Assembly: GCA_002749535.1 (NCBI GenBank)
Contig: MZZL01000133.1
Location: forward strand, 230,835 to 294,834
Length of the DNA stretch: 64,000 nucleotides
From: Apophysomyces variabilis
Taxonomy: Eukaryota > Mucoromycota > Mucoromycetes > Mucorales > Mucoraceae
Reading direction: 5' to 3'
Each line of letters begins with the position of its first letter. The stretch's first letter is position 1. Made by a program: the position numbers and the translations under genes. The notes below the pieces were generated by a model. It was not told the DNA's origin and searched no databases. It was given only the letters and a program-made list of their open reading frames with translations. This document shows, one piece after another, positions 23,389-34,187 of this stretch.

Positions 23389-23828
23389 GAAGCTGGTAAA
23401 GAAGGATTTCCTCAATCTATAAAATTTGATATGGATTCGCTATATTTGTACGTGACATTTGAAACAAACAAGGAGGGGAGGGATTTCGAAATTCAATGCC
23501 GCTATGAAATGATGCTTTTACCGCAGTCTAGAAAGACAGATCCTGCAAACTAAGTGAATGCAAGAAAGTAAGTGGTCCTCGGATAAATAGAAAATAATTT
23601 TATTGAAAGTCTTTTATTGTTGCAAACAGCAAGATGTGAGCGACCATAGCAATGACGCGTTTAACTAGAATGAATTTAGTTGGCCCACTAGCTCTGACCT
23701 CAAACTTAACAGCTGATTGGTCTAAATTTAAAGACTCCGTATGTAAATAAAAATACTGCGCCTTCCACCTGTCTTTTCGTATTCCCCTTCACGGACATAT
23801 CTCTTCTCTTTCGCAATTGCTTATTACT

Positions 23829-24245
23829 TCTGCTCCACGCGAAACCAGTGTCTTTATGGATAGGCTTCCGTGTCCGAGTTCCATCTCATGAAGACCTGCA
23901 GTAGCGGCAGCGCGGTTCCCTTGACCATTCCTTCAGGAATAGGTTTCCGTGTTCGAGTTCCATTACTGAACTGCTTTGGACTTGGGCTTTCCGCATTTGA
24001 TGTGTCCATACTTTGTAATTTTCCTTTTGTCTATGGACACATCTTTTCTACACTTGCTTACCGCTTCTGCTCCACGCGAAACCAGTGTCTTTATGGATAG
24101 GCTTCCGTGTCCGAGTTCCATCTCATGAAGACCTGCAGTAGCGGCAGCGCGGTTCCCTTGACCATTCCTTCAGGAATAGGTTTCCGTGTTCGAGTTCCAT
24201 TACTGAACTGCTTTGGACTTGGGTTTTCCGCATTTGCTATGTCCG
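23829..24245. repeat. Tandem duplication with 237-bp period
   Basis: The segment starting TCTGCTCCACGCGAAACCAG at 23829 repeats from 24066, including GAAGACCTGCAGTAGCGGCA and AATAGGTTTCCGTGTTCGAG. The second unit runs into copy B of the 1.05-kb repeat. The same unit in single form precedes copy A (about 19888-19975). Confidence 0.85.
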
Positions 24246-25243
24246 TCTTTTCTATTCCACCTTTATTTGGGAGTCAATGCAGCATCACCTCCTCGCGGTG
24301 ACTTCTGGGCAACAATTCAACGTTCTGGTTAATGAATTGGCTAAGTATGCTGCTGCTAAGAAGGTTTACGCAGTGATAGCTTGTATATAATCGTTTGATT
24401 GCTTTAGGTTACCTTCTACATATTTGCGTACATCAATAAAAGCCAGTTATCACTAAGTTGATCCTTTGTGCCTGTTCTCATCAACTAGAACCATGTAGTG
24501 AAGATCGTTCAAAGGACTATTTGTTGCCTCTTGAATTATAAAAGCAGTTATGATTTCTATCGCATAGAAGATGATATATTTTGAAAGAACGGGTTAACAG
24601 TGACAGCGCAGCAAAACAAGTCTCGAGATTAGTGCTACAGTTGGCCAAGTTTCTTCATTATCTCGCTGATTCTAAGGAGGCAATATATTATATGGGCGTG
24701 CTGTTACCCATGCTCTGCGCCAGAAACTCACAGCCGAGATATCCAAGTCCCATCTAGAGTTTTGCAGCAGGGAAGCTTCTCAAATCTGCTCAGGACTTTG
24801 CTAATTAGATATCAGATAGATCTTTATCATTGTGGATATTTCTTTCTATACTATCAGCAATATTTAGCTTATCCAAGGGTTTACTTGAGAAAGACTGTGA
24901 TATATGAGTGAAGCGTGGATTACGCTGACTGTTTGCAGCGGCAGTACATGTCTACCATTTCATAGGTTGACTACAAGTTAAGGAGCGGCATACCCGCAGT
25001 ATAATCATTACAAATCTATAGCTCTAAGACGGCCATCTTTTTCCTGCATGCGCCTGTTTATTAAATTACGAAGCTCTGGTATGGAACATATAAATTTTTG
25101 GTAGTTCTGAACAAATGAAGAGACAAAATCCCAAAGACGTGGATTGCAACTTGAAGTCACCGAGCCACAGTCGTTTTCCTTGAGTTTGTCAAATGAAGCT
25201 GTGGTATTATTCCGTCAGTCTAATATTATCAGACTATGGACCA
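24198..25243. repeat. 1.05-kb direct repeat, copy B
   Basis: This is the near-identical partner of 19974-21019. It abuts directly a decayed F-box copy, whereas copy A is about 500 bases from the intact F-box gene. Confidence 0.85.
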
Positions 25244-25250
25244 ATTGCTT

Positions 25251-26098
25251 GTACCAACGTTAGCCGTCCTGATAGATGTGACTAAATGCGCTTTGTATAC
25301 GCTCAACAACCCGTCTTGATGTCTATGGGCGAAGCTAACCAGTCCCATCTCGGTCGCTGGAGATGAAAGTTGTTCGTCAATGCTTATCATAAGGTTCAGT
25401 AAACTTAAAAGCTTTGACTTCCCAGACTATCACGGAGAAGAGCCAGGTCGTCTTCAACTGTTACCCCAGAAGCCAGCATGCAACGTAACGTTGTTAGTTT
25501 CGAACAAGATGTTTAGGAATTTCTGGCGATCTTTGTTTGTTGTATTTCCAGTTAGCCGTTACTCAAAGCAAAGCACTAGCTAAGCTGGCTGCTGTAGCTA
25601 CAGTAGACCTTTGGCGCGTGGGATGCTGGTCATAGGCCAAAGGGTGGCAAGCTAGCAGCACGGTCTTCGCAAATCTACGATTCCAGAAAGACCATACTCT
25701 TCCCGAATCCGTCTTCGAATAGTCTCGCAAGAAGTGCACCGACTATGGGAAGTAAGCCTTCCTCCTAAGTTTTCGCCACTGATTTTACTTGATGAAAAAT
25801 AGTATATCAGGAACCATAGACCGTAGTGAGAAGACTGATTTGAGAGCCGGTATGCACGGAGCATAACGAACATCAAAATCTGTAGCACCGCCGAGAATCT
25901 CCCTAGTAGTTTTGTTCCAGGGTAGATCTCATGAAAGTATGTTTTCTGTTCTTTTGACTCTCTCGTCAAAGTACCCTGCGATAGTCAGCATTTCAAAGCT
26001 TTTCCGCTGCATGACTCATTCTTACGAGGTGATGCGATGTTCGTTCTTATCAGGGACTTTTCCTCTCGGTAACTGATTACGACTGCTTGTCTTTGTCT
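25251..26098 (-). pseudogene. Decayed partial copy of the F-box gene
   Basis: Nucleotide similarity to 21541-about 22300 is clear in blocks: CAACGTTAGCC.TCCTGATA.ATGTG, TCGTCAATGCTTATCAT, CAGTAGACCTTTGGCGCGT, GCTGGTCATAGGCCAAAGGG, TCGCAAGAAG.GCAC, ACTTTTCCTCTCGGTA. Many substitutions and indels break the frame, so no protein is expected. It covers only the C-terminal part of the parent gene. Confidence 0.8.
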
Positions 26099-27021
26099 GC
26101 AGGGGCAAATGATTTTTGCTGTGCAGTACTCGCGCATACAGCTGTTCGTCCGCTTGAAAGACGAGAACGGGAAATTCATCACTCAAACAACGGGTTTCTA
26201 TTCATCTTGCCAATTCCTTTTCTTCGCTCATCAGGCCAAGCTAACCGCGTTTTCAAGTGCCATTTTGCTTAGCTTGGGGCTTCTTCATAAGGACGCGATG
26301 CTGAAGGGCAAATACAGTATAAATACGCTTCGCAGAGTATCTACCGGATACCTTTTTATGCTGTTGATCGTGCGAAATTTTCGCGAGAACTTGCAGTAGA
26401 TTGTTCATCCTGTTTTCAGTATTCTCCGTTTCAAAGGAACGAATATCATTTTTCTTTAAGCTTCTTTGTTCTCTCAGAATGCTTCACAGGACACAGTTGC
26501 ACCAGTTGTTTCGCACCTTACGATAATCGGTTTTGATTGTGCGCATTGTCATTCAAGCTTTCTGCTACTCTCAGCAATGTTTAACAGATTGCAGTTGAAC
26601 ATGCAATAGAATCAACATGCCATGAAGTCTTAGTGTTCAGGACGTGTGTTGGCTGTGTTTTCTTGGGGCTTTTAAGGACATTTCAGTCAATGTAAGAATG
26701 GCAAGCCGAGAAAAGAAATAAACCACGAATAACTGATACTGACAGCAAAGGTACCTTGTGACCAGATTCACGAGAGCTTTTCATGATGGGTGTGCATCAA
26801 TGCAACTGGGTGATCGAGAGGTTCAAAAATCCGGATTCGGACTATCTGCCTAATGTCCGGCTATTGTGATAAAAGAGCAATCTAAGACGTAACTTAAAAT
26901 AAAAGGGTGGAAACAGTGACATTGTATGGATGAAGTACTAGATCTGGTAATTCTCTGGTACAATTTCATCATCGGTTTTATATTCAAGTAATTTTGGGTC
27001 AAAGCAAACTATTTAAAAGGG
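26099..27021. other. Intergenic, no supported gene
   Basis: A 97-codon ATG frame at 26109-26399 (FVRLKDENGKF..) has no family resemblance and starts at the edge of the decayed F-box copy; I do not call it a gene. The rest is AT-rich. Confidence 0.4.
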
Positions 27022-27567
27022 CTACCCAATCAGTTCAGCTGTTCCATCTGGTAATTGGCGATACGGTGGTAGACCATCGTCTTCCTCATCCGGCGACAAA
27101 TGAGATTCTGGCCGAGGTGTTTCATCCGGCAAGTTCGGGAGCATACTATCATGAGCAAGCACTTTTAAAGAAGCAAAAGTATTATTTGTTTCTCTTTTAG
27201 TTAGATAAAGACGAATGGAGTCGATGCTTTTCAATATTCTTACAGATCTGACATTGGGATCGGGGAACTTCTGTCCATGAGCTACGTTGTCATAGATAAG
27301 AAACAGATAGGACTAAAGTGCATTGACTTACGCATTATCCATATCTACCCAGTCTCTTTCGTCTGGATATTCAAATTCAATATCATCCAGTACGCTATGA
27401 ACAGCCCGCTTCTGATCTTCAAGGATCTGCCGCATCCTGTTCGCCAATTCTGCACGAGCAAGTATTTCTTTGTTGGTTGGTTTCTTATAAGAGCTCATTA
27501 TCATGAAAACATGGTTCAAGAGAAAAAAGAACTGAAAAAGATTAACAGGGAAAATATACCGTGGCAC
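27022..27567 (-). CDS. Putative small two-exon gene, splice junction unresolved
   Basis: Upstream exon: ATG at about 27499 (MSSYKKPTNKEILARAELAN) to ERDWVDMDNA, ending at a strong GTAAGT donor. Downstream on the same strand an open frame reads PDPNVRSVRILKSIDSIRLY and then an acidic Pro-rich tail (PESHLSPDEEDDGLPPYRQL), stop at 27022. Both parts look coding, but the obvious acceptor (..CGTAG at about 27280) does not keep the frame, so either a different junction is used or a frameshift exists. I do not recognise the family. The coordinates include some sequence 5' of the ATG. Confidence 0.45.
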
Positions 27568-27639
27568 GACTGCTGCTTTTTTTTTCCCATCGGCAACCTA
27601 TGGAAGGAACAAATCATGAAGCTTGCATAAACAAATACT

Positions 27640-28345
27640 ATGCTTGTTACCAATGAGATCTAAAAGTAGTGTACTACCTGCCCAATGGGCAAATAGAGCC
27701 ATACAATGACAGCACTTCCAGTTCAATAAAACAATTGGCCCGCTAGCCTCTCTCCAGATTGGCAACAAAGCCAATAGCAATCCGTTACTTATAAAAGGTT
27801 GACACGGCGGCCTATAATTTAAATATACACACGGAATTGCTATGAAACAGGTAGCTTACTCTCTCGGCTCACACTACCTTTGCTCGCCAATGGAAGCATC
27901 GGTGATTAAGACATGCTAAAATGAAGATATAAAGTTTATCAACAATCTTTGTTTTTGATAAAGGATTTTTGTTTTTCCCACTCCACATTTACTACATTAT
28001 CGCTTTGCGAAATGAATCTAGGTACCTCATTAACGCCATCACGTCTCTCCTTTTATTTTCAATACCCAATGATGCTCACAAAAGGACGATGTGGCTTCAC
28101 ATCCATTGCTCCCCATGGACATATTTATAGGAAAGCGCATCACAGACAAATAGAGAGATAGGTAGGATAGGATATCTTATCTGTGTATTATTCGAGAAAC
28201 GATATACTTAATGAAATGCTGGAAGCCAAAACAAAAAAAAAAAGGGGGATTCTATGATTCTATATGTCTGTTGTTTGCGTGGAATATGTGTCTTTGCATG
28301 TACGTATTTGTTGAAATGAAATTAGAAGGGTAACACTATTTCTTT
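27640..28345. other. Intergenic, no gene seen
   Basis: It contains a poly-A tract at about 28232-28244 and AT-rich DNA. It includes the 3' flank of the cytochrome b5 gene. Confidence 0.5.
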
Positions 28346-29113
28346 TCAGTCGTCGTCATCATCTTCTTCTCGTGGTTTGCTTTGGACCAGGAACCCAACC
28401 ATACAAGCATCTAACATGAAATCGACATTGACCCAGGCATGCGTCAACACTAAATTTCGTTTTGTTACAAAGTGTTCTCTCGGATTGATTATGGACTTAC
28501 TGAATAATTTCGTTCCATCTCTTCCAGCAATGCGCATTAGATCCTTTACCCCTCCGGGATGGAACTTGACATAAGCCGTCATGTTGTATACTTTCCCCTG
28601 TATGGCGGTCCATGCATCATCAATGGTATTATGTTGTCGGATATCCTCTAAGGTGTATCGACCTAATTGAGGTACGCCCTGTATAAATATCACATTCATG
28701 TTGTTAGGCCAATCCTTTTTTATCCGAGAAAACCACAGAATATGACTTCTTTACCCTGAGATCTTTGCCAGATGACTTTAACCGTGCCCAGTCCAGTGGG
28801 GAATGGCCTGGCTCTAATCGCACTTTCTGGCGTCCTTTTGGCTGAGGTGTGGCTGCTGCTGCTAACCGTTGTGGTCCATTGCGGGCAGGGAATTCGGGAA
28901 CAGCCAATGCATGATCTATACAGAAACAAAAGACAGAGACATGGTGTGTATGTGAGGAGTGAGATTGGAAACAAGGGGTGGGGGTTGCATCGATGAATCA
29001 ATTGCTCAGTTTTATGGACGATTCTTATTACTTTCTGGATCTTGTAGTGTCATTCTAGGGACTGAATCGTTTTGTTCTTCTTGTTTCTTTGTATTCCATC
29101 CGAACCACGACAT
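28346..29113 (-). CDS. Cytochrome b5-like protein (Irc21/Ncb5or N-terminal type), four exons
   Basis: Exons 29032-29113, 28755-28915, 28501-28678 and 28346-28449 give 174 aa. The start MSWFGWNTKKQEEQ is followed by ALAVPEFPARNGPQR and VRLEPGHSPLDWARLKSSGK, the element that precedes the heme domain in Irc21 and Ncb5or proteins. The cytochrome b5 core has GRYTLEDIRQHN, DAWTAIQGKVYNMTAYVKFH with HPGG (first heme ligand His) and THAWVN (second His). The last intron is 51 bases, a multiple of three without a stop, so unspliced RNA would insert 17 residues inside the heme loop. The C-terminus is an acidic run. It is likely a cytosolic or ER-face heme electron carrier. Confidence 0.88.
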
Positions 29114-29292
29114 TGCTGAATAATCGTAAAGAAAGAGAAAAGAGAAAGGAGGTCAGGGCAAAAATGGCTCGCTCGGTTCACCATTTGATTTCATTTCCAG
29201 CCCAGAAAAAGAAGAAAAGCATAAAATGACAAATACCGGAGAGAAAAGCAAGAGTTCATTTATTCACCTCGTTTCTGTTCTTGTTTTAAAGA

Positions 29293-29562
29293 ATGGAAGC
29301 AATCTGTCTTTGCTCTCTTTCTTCTGTTTATACTGCAGTCAAAGCAGATAAACAAAGTAAACAAGACATCCTCATCGATATGACGTTGGCTATGGGCAGT
29401 ATAAACCTTGGCGATCATGTGCCGGTCAGCACGGGGATATTGCTCTATTTCCCAGAGAACCCTTTAGACAAGAATGAATGGAAGGTACAAAAATACCCAC
29501 CTTGCATCAATGATATAGGTGTCGATAACGCTTACTTATACCAGGAGGCTTTAAGGACCTAG
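29293..29562 (+). CDS. Hypothetical protein (89 aa)
   Basis: The frame starts MEAICLCSLSSVYTAVKADK and contains DILIDMTLAMGSINLGDHVP and GILLYFPENPLDKNEWKVQK. The latter part looks protein-like, but I recognise no family. It is divergent from the cytochrome b5 gene, about 180 bases apart. It could be one exon of a longer transcript, as a CTGCAG acceptor-like site lies at about 29334. Confidence 0.4.
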   Translation: MEAICLCSLSSVYTAVKADKQSKQDILIDMTLAMGSINLGDHVPVSTGILLYFPENPLDKNEWKVQKYPPCINDIGVDNAYLYQEALRT

Positions 29563-30064
29563 GAGAGTAATAGAGCCTGCTCATCAAATGAGAAAAAAGT
29601 TTTCCTACAATGGTTGTAACATGAATAGATTAGGGCTATTGACAAAGTGAATGTTGTATTTGTTGATCGCCTTCTTTCTGTATAACCATGAAACTCATTC
29701 ATCTATGTCCTGCAATAATGCATTCTACATTTCCTTTTTTATTCTTTTGCTTTTCTTCTTCCCGATAGGTCCCATCATGAAAATAATTGCGTCGGGTAAC
29801 ACACAGAATTTGATCTCCCGGAAGCAAGAAAGAGACAGAAAAAAAGAAGTAAACCGGCCAAATAAGTAACATGGCCCCATCCGGACTTTCCGTTATGAAG
29901 CAGCATGTGAAAAGACATTGAAAATATTTATAATGAGAGTGATCACGATAAAAAGAAAAGACTCTGTATGTTGTGTGAGAGACAGAGATAAAGAGAAAGG
30001 AAAGGGAAGGGGGAGGCGGGAGGGGGAATGTACAGGTAAAGCGTAGTTGTTCTTTTTTTTTTTT
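29563..30064. other. Intergenic, no gene seen
   Basis: The DNA is AT-rich with GA-rich stretches (29980-30030) and a poly-T tract (30052-30066). Confidence 0.5.
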
Positions 30065-31540
30065 TTAGGTATAGGTACTCCAATCAATGGACGCTTTATC
30101 ACTCAGTCCAAGACATAATTCAACATGGGATGAAGGTGGATGTCGAATGACACTACGAATGGCTTGATCCAGTGGAAACGTACGTTCATCATTGGCATCG
30201 GACACGACAATGCGTTTTCCCGGAGGAGGGGATCCGGTCATGTCCACTTCGGCCAAAAGGTCTCTGAAAGTGAAAGTGTCTGTGATGGCCAAATTGCGAA
30301 TATAGTACATAGGTTGTGTGTCTGTTGAACTAGCGCTTTTAAGGGACACGGTTTCTACAAAGGTAGTGGCTAACGTTTCTTGTCGCGGCAAAGTCGAAGG
30401 AAGCGGGGAGATCGGTGTCTGGCCTCGAGTATGGAGTGGTGGTAATTGAGATGAAAAACTATCTACATGAGGAGGAGGATGTGGTGGTGCTGCTGTTGGT
30501 GGTTGACGTGCATTGGTCGGAGTGGTAGAAGACGAAGAGGTTTGACGAGCAAAAAACGGCGTCATGCTGGTATACAAAGGAGTCGAAGCACTAGAGTATG
30601 GCTTGTGATCCATGTGAGACGGCGGCTTAGTGGTCGTGGTGCGTTTCCGTTTCATTGAAGTCGAGGGGGTCATAATGGAAAGATCCGGCGATTCCGCCCG
30701 GCGAGGATGGTAGGAGGATAATTCGCGTACCTTTGCAGCGAGTCCACCCATATAAGGATGATGGTGAGGATAATGATCCACATAAGGCGAAGCAGTAACC
30801 GAACGTTCTTCCATGACGACGTCCATTCCACTTGAATTGGCAGGTGACGGTGGGGCCTTGGTCCGTTCATGTTTCTTTTTCGCCCGATACAATGTGCTAC
30901 TATGGGCCTTACAAAGGGATACCTCGGCTAGATCGGTTAGACCAACCACATGATTGTTTTCATCCCTATAAATGACGTGGGCATTGTCGCTTAACCAACT
31001 GATTGAAAATTCATAATCTTCTTTGTCTTGCGGATGCAGTTTCTTCGCCCTGGAATCAAGACTGCCATGAGGCAGATTTTTTCCCCGACGCGGTTGTACC
31101 TCACTGCAGACACAATCGATGCCATAGTGCTACAATCATCATACAAGTAATCAATCGACTGGCAAGCTTTCTTTTTTTCCTTTTTTTTTCCTTCTTCTCT
31201 CAACCGCCCCTATGTTTCAGTTTTGTTCTCGATTAACTTATTACTTACTTTGGAACAGGTGAAGCACACGCTACAAACAATGCATGCATTCTATACAGAA
31301 AAAAAAATGAAGAAAAAAAAAAGGCAAATGGGTGTCAACCGTCTGGTCAAAGAGAAACAAAAGCAAAAAGATCTTTTTTCTTTAAAAAGTTATCGCAACC
31401 TTTCGGACAGGAAGACGGCCATGAGCTAGACTTGCTTGTCTTTGCTGCGGAGTGGGTGGCGGTTGCAATCGTGATGGCGGAAATGGTTCGCTTGGATGAG
31501 ATGGTTGAAGCATGGGGAGTTTCGCATTCGCTTGTGCAAA
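30065..31540 (-). CDS. Unrecognised Pro/Ser/Thr-rich protein with a Cys-rich micro-exon, 5' end missing
   Basis: Supported exons are 31400-31540, 31249-31290 (42 bases) and 30065-31129, all in phase 0. The first encodes a Pro/Gln-rich stretch (SEPFPPSRLQPPPTPQQRQ). The micro-exon encodes NACIVCSVCFTCSK, and the next exon opens HYGIDCVCSEVQPRRGK, giving a spaced cysteine cluster C-x2-C-x2-C-x2-C..C-x-C that may bind zinc. The large exon continues with EFSISWLSDNAHVIYRDE, a long disordered Pro/Ser/Thr region with basic MKRKRTTTTK, and a folded-looking C-terminus (YYIRNLAITDTFTFRDLLAE..VELCLGLSDK). A nuclear regulator is plausible but unproven. The donor after the first listed exon (GTTGCG) is weak, and the initiating exon was not found. 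Confidence 0.6.
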
Positions 31541-31611
31541 CTGAAACAAATGGTTATTTTCAGACATGCACACAAACACTTTCTCTTCTGGTGGAATACA
31601 AGGGAATATAT

Positions 31612-31632
31612 TATATATATATATATATATAA
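31612..31632. repeat. TA microsatellite
   Basis: This is an uninterrupted alternating TA run. Confidence 0.9.
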
Positions 31633-32487
31633 AAGAAAAACAGAATCAAGACAAGAAAGAAAAAGAGGCAGTGTCAAAAGAAAAGGAAGAGAGAGAAAAA
31701 GGAAGGTAATACCCTTTTCCCCTTTTATTGCAAAAAAAAAACAAGGAGGGGGCGGTAAGGAATCTACACTACCAGCAAAAAAGAAAGGCCGCCAATGGAA
31801 ACTGTTCCACGAAAAGTGAGCCATGCTGCGTGTGTGCATCCATTATCACGCTGAGGACGCGCGTGAAGCATGCGGATAACAATGGATCCAACGTTACAAA
31901 AAGATCCAAATTCGTTTCCCTCCCTGTCGCCCTGTTCCAGCGGACCAGAGAGAGCCTTGGGTTGCAAAAGTTACACAATCAAAAATTCAATCGCTTTTTT
32001 GTTTAATGTCTCTCTCTCTCTCTTCTGCTCTGTTCAAACTGTCATCTTCTTCCTCAGCACCTACTCATTTTGGCCATTCTATCCTACCGAATTTAGAAAG
32101 GCAAAACAATCCATCGTATCGAATGTTCTATGGATAAAGGACTTGTGAAATCTCCATATCGTTTGTGTCATAGGCTGGATGACTATCAAACGAACCCAGA
32201 GAAAGAAGGAAACGGCTACTTGAGCCTACCATAATCCAATACTAAAAAAACTAAAACAGGTCTGTGCACTTTCTGATTTTCTTGGTGCAACATCAACCAT
32301 TTGACATGAATGGATCGGTCTAAAAATGAAAGATGACAAAACTACAATGCGGACATGTATTCTTCCGTTTCCTTTTAAAAACAATTAAAAACATACTGTT
32401 ACATGCGAAACAACTTCTCATTGCTGCTTTCCATAGCATCTAATCCTTGTTGGTTTTCTCTTTACCCCGAACCTTTTCGTTTGGTTT
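31633..32487. other. Intergenic or 5' region, no supported gene
   Basis: It has GA-rich and A-rich tracts, and a CT repeat at 32006-32022. The first exon of the gene ending at 30065 may lie in the proximal part. Confidence 0.4.
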
Positions 32488-32775
32488 CTAATAAGCATGT
32501 GTTGACGTGTGCTCTGTCGTGATGTGGTTTGCAGCACCAAAGATACCAGAATCACCTGGATGTCTTATCGTCGAGACATTTTCTATATGATGTACCACCT
32601 CGCCATCGTGCTTCGTCGAGGCATCATCGTCGTCTTCTTCTTCTTCGCTCTGGTCCTCGTCTTGGTTGTCCTTGTTACTCCTACTACTTCGTTCGCAATC
32701 GATGGGAACAGGGGCATGCCATCGTATGACCCAACAAAAAATGATCGCCAGGGTTGCCAAGGCAATAATGGCCAT
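32488..32775 (-). CDS. Hypothetical small membrane protein with acidic tail (95 aa)
   Basis: The ATG at 32775 opens MAIIALATLAIIFCWVIRWH, a single strong hydrophobic segment, followed by an acidic run (NQDEDQSEEEEDDDD) and a hydrophilic end (TTEHTSTHAY). It sits 63 bases past the stop of the DUF4436 gene on the same strand, so it might also be a 3' UTR frame. I do not recognise the family. Confidence 0.42.
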   Translation of the reverse strand: MAIIALATLAIIFCWVIRWHAPVPIDCERSSRSNKDNQDEDQSEEEEDDDDASTKHDGEVVHHIENVSTIRHPGDSGIFGAANHITTEHTSTHAY

Positions 32776-32838
32776 ATTCCTTTTTGTCAAACATAACAAT
32801 GTTACATATTAAAAAACGGGAAAAATGTCCATAAAAAA

Positions 32839-33995
32839 TCACACGCGTTTTTTTTTCTTGTAGTTGTACCAATAAAAGCCCAAAATATCCGCTGTGCAAC
32901 CGACCTGCGGTACACCGGGTTGCGTCGACCTAAAATAGTGAATGGATGGGGGCTGGTTAGAATAACTTTTCCTCCCATCCCTCCCCGCCCCTCACGCTCA
33001 TATCACGAAAAACATTATCTATTTTACCTCAAGGCAGGCAAAGCAAACAGCATGGTCAAACCAACCATACATGCATGAGCATCTACTTTCCTTCGTCTCC
33101 TCACCACTTGATATCCATAGAGACCCATGATCAACGTCAACGCCCACATTAACAAGCAGACAAAGATACTAAAACCCCACGTTGTGGTGGATCGTCGCGT
33201 AAGGATTTCCAATCCAATTCGGTCGGAATGAGCGGGCATTTGCGTAGACATCGGTTTAAATACGAAAGATGAAATGCTAGCTTCGAGTCGTAGATCGATA
33301 GGGATGGAGTGACGCGTATCGTTCGTATAAGAAGCGAATAACTCAATGTAGCCACTGTATTGATCGAAAGGATAGTCAATCTCATTTCCAAAGTCGTAAC
33401 TGAATTTGAGCGCGATAGGGTTGACAGCATTGCCGCCTTGGAAAACGTAAGCTTTCAACGAGGAAAAAGAAACAGCGATCTCCTGTCTATAAACAAATTA
33501 AGTTCTAATTGCTTCGGCTTCTTTTCTATTGCTTGTCTATCTTTCCCTTACTTGAGTTGACCGTATTCGTTGGCTAATGTCCCGTCCGGCTGAATGGTGA
33601 AATGGATCTTGTACGATTTTTCAGTCGAATCCACATCAAGAACAGATCCGACAACATACAACAGCTCACCCTTAGCGTTCGGTTTGTTTGGATATACTAA
33701 TGTTTCACCCCTATAAAGAAAAAGCAAGAACCAAGATAGCCTCAGCAAAAGAGAAAAATAAAGGCGGTTGATGTTCATTTATGATCAATTACGTTACCTT
33801 CCTTCCTGTGTATATATTCTCCAAACGGGAACTAGATTGAGTTAGACACGAGAGGAAAAACTCTTAAGCAATTCCATGTTTCTAGTTCATGGTATGGAGC
33901 TTACCAACAACGCCAGCAAGAGGAATTAAGAGTATGACCAGTGAGGATATTCGACGAACAGTGGAACCGCAGAAAGGCCAATGACGGAGTCTCAT
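32839..33995 (-). CDS. DUF4436-family membrane protein, five exons
   Basis: Exons 33905-33995, 33798-33831, 33552-33710, 33028-33486 and 32839-32929 join in phase to 277 aa. The N-terminal MRLRHWPFCGSTVRR is followed by a hydrophobic segment (LVILLIPLAGVVV). The lumenal-type part shows GELLYVVGSVLDVDS, IQPDGTLANEYGQLK and NEIDYPFDQYSGYIELFASY, the YPFD-x-Y signature of DUF4436. Further membrane segments follow (GFSIFVCLLMWALTLIMGLY and CMVGLTMLFALPALR), then QPGVPQVGCTADILGFYWYN near the C-terminus, also family-typical. The function of the family is unknown; it is a fungal integral membrane protein. Confidence 0.88.
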
Positions 33996-34187
33996 CAAAG
34001 AAAAAAAAAAGAAGAGAAAAGAACAGGTTCTTAGAAATTGCAAGGAGTCTTCTCTTAATACTAATGTCCCTTGAAAATCAACCCCTTAATGATTGACAGC
34101 CAAGAAACCAAAAAAAAGGAAAGGGGAGATAGATAAGCAAAATGTACGAGAAACAGGCCCATTGTTTGTTATATTACTACGATTCCT

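Noticed and set aside
19974..25243. The 1.05-kb repeat pair as LTRs of a retrotransposon enclosing the F-box gene
   Set aside because: There are no TG..CA ends, primer-binding site, polypurine tract or reverse transcriptase, and the internal gene is not retroviral-like.
26109..26399. 97-codon ATG frame after the decayed F-box copy
   Set aside because: It shows no recognisable features and directly borders a duplicated pseudogene.
28704..28907. Separate small gene next to the cytochrome b5 ORF
   Set aside because: It is exon 2 of the same gene; phases and the Irc21/Ncb5or-type PGHS..DW motif show this.
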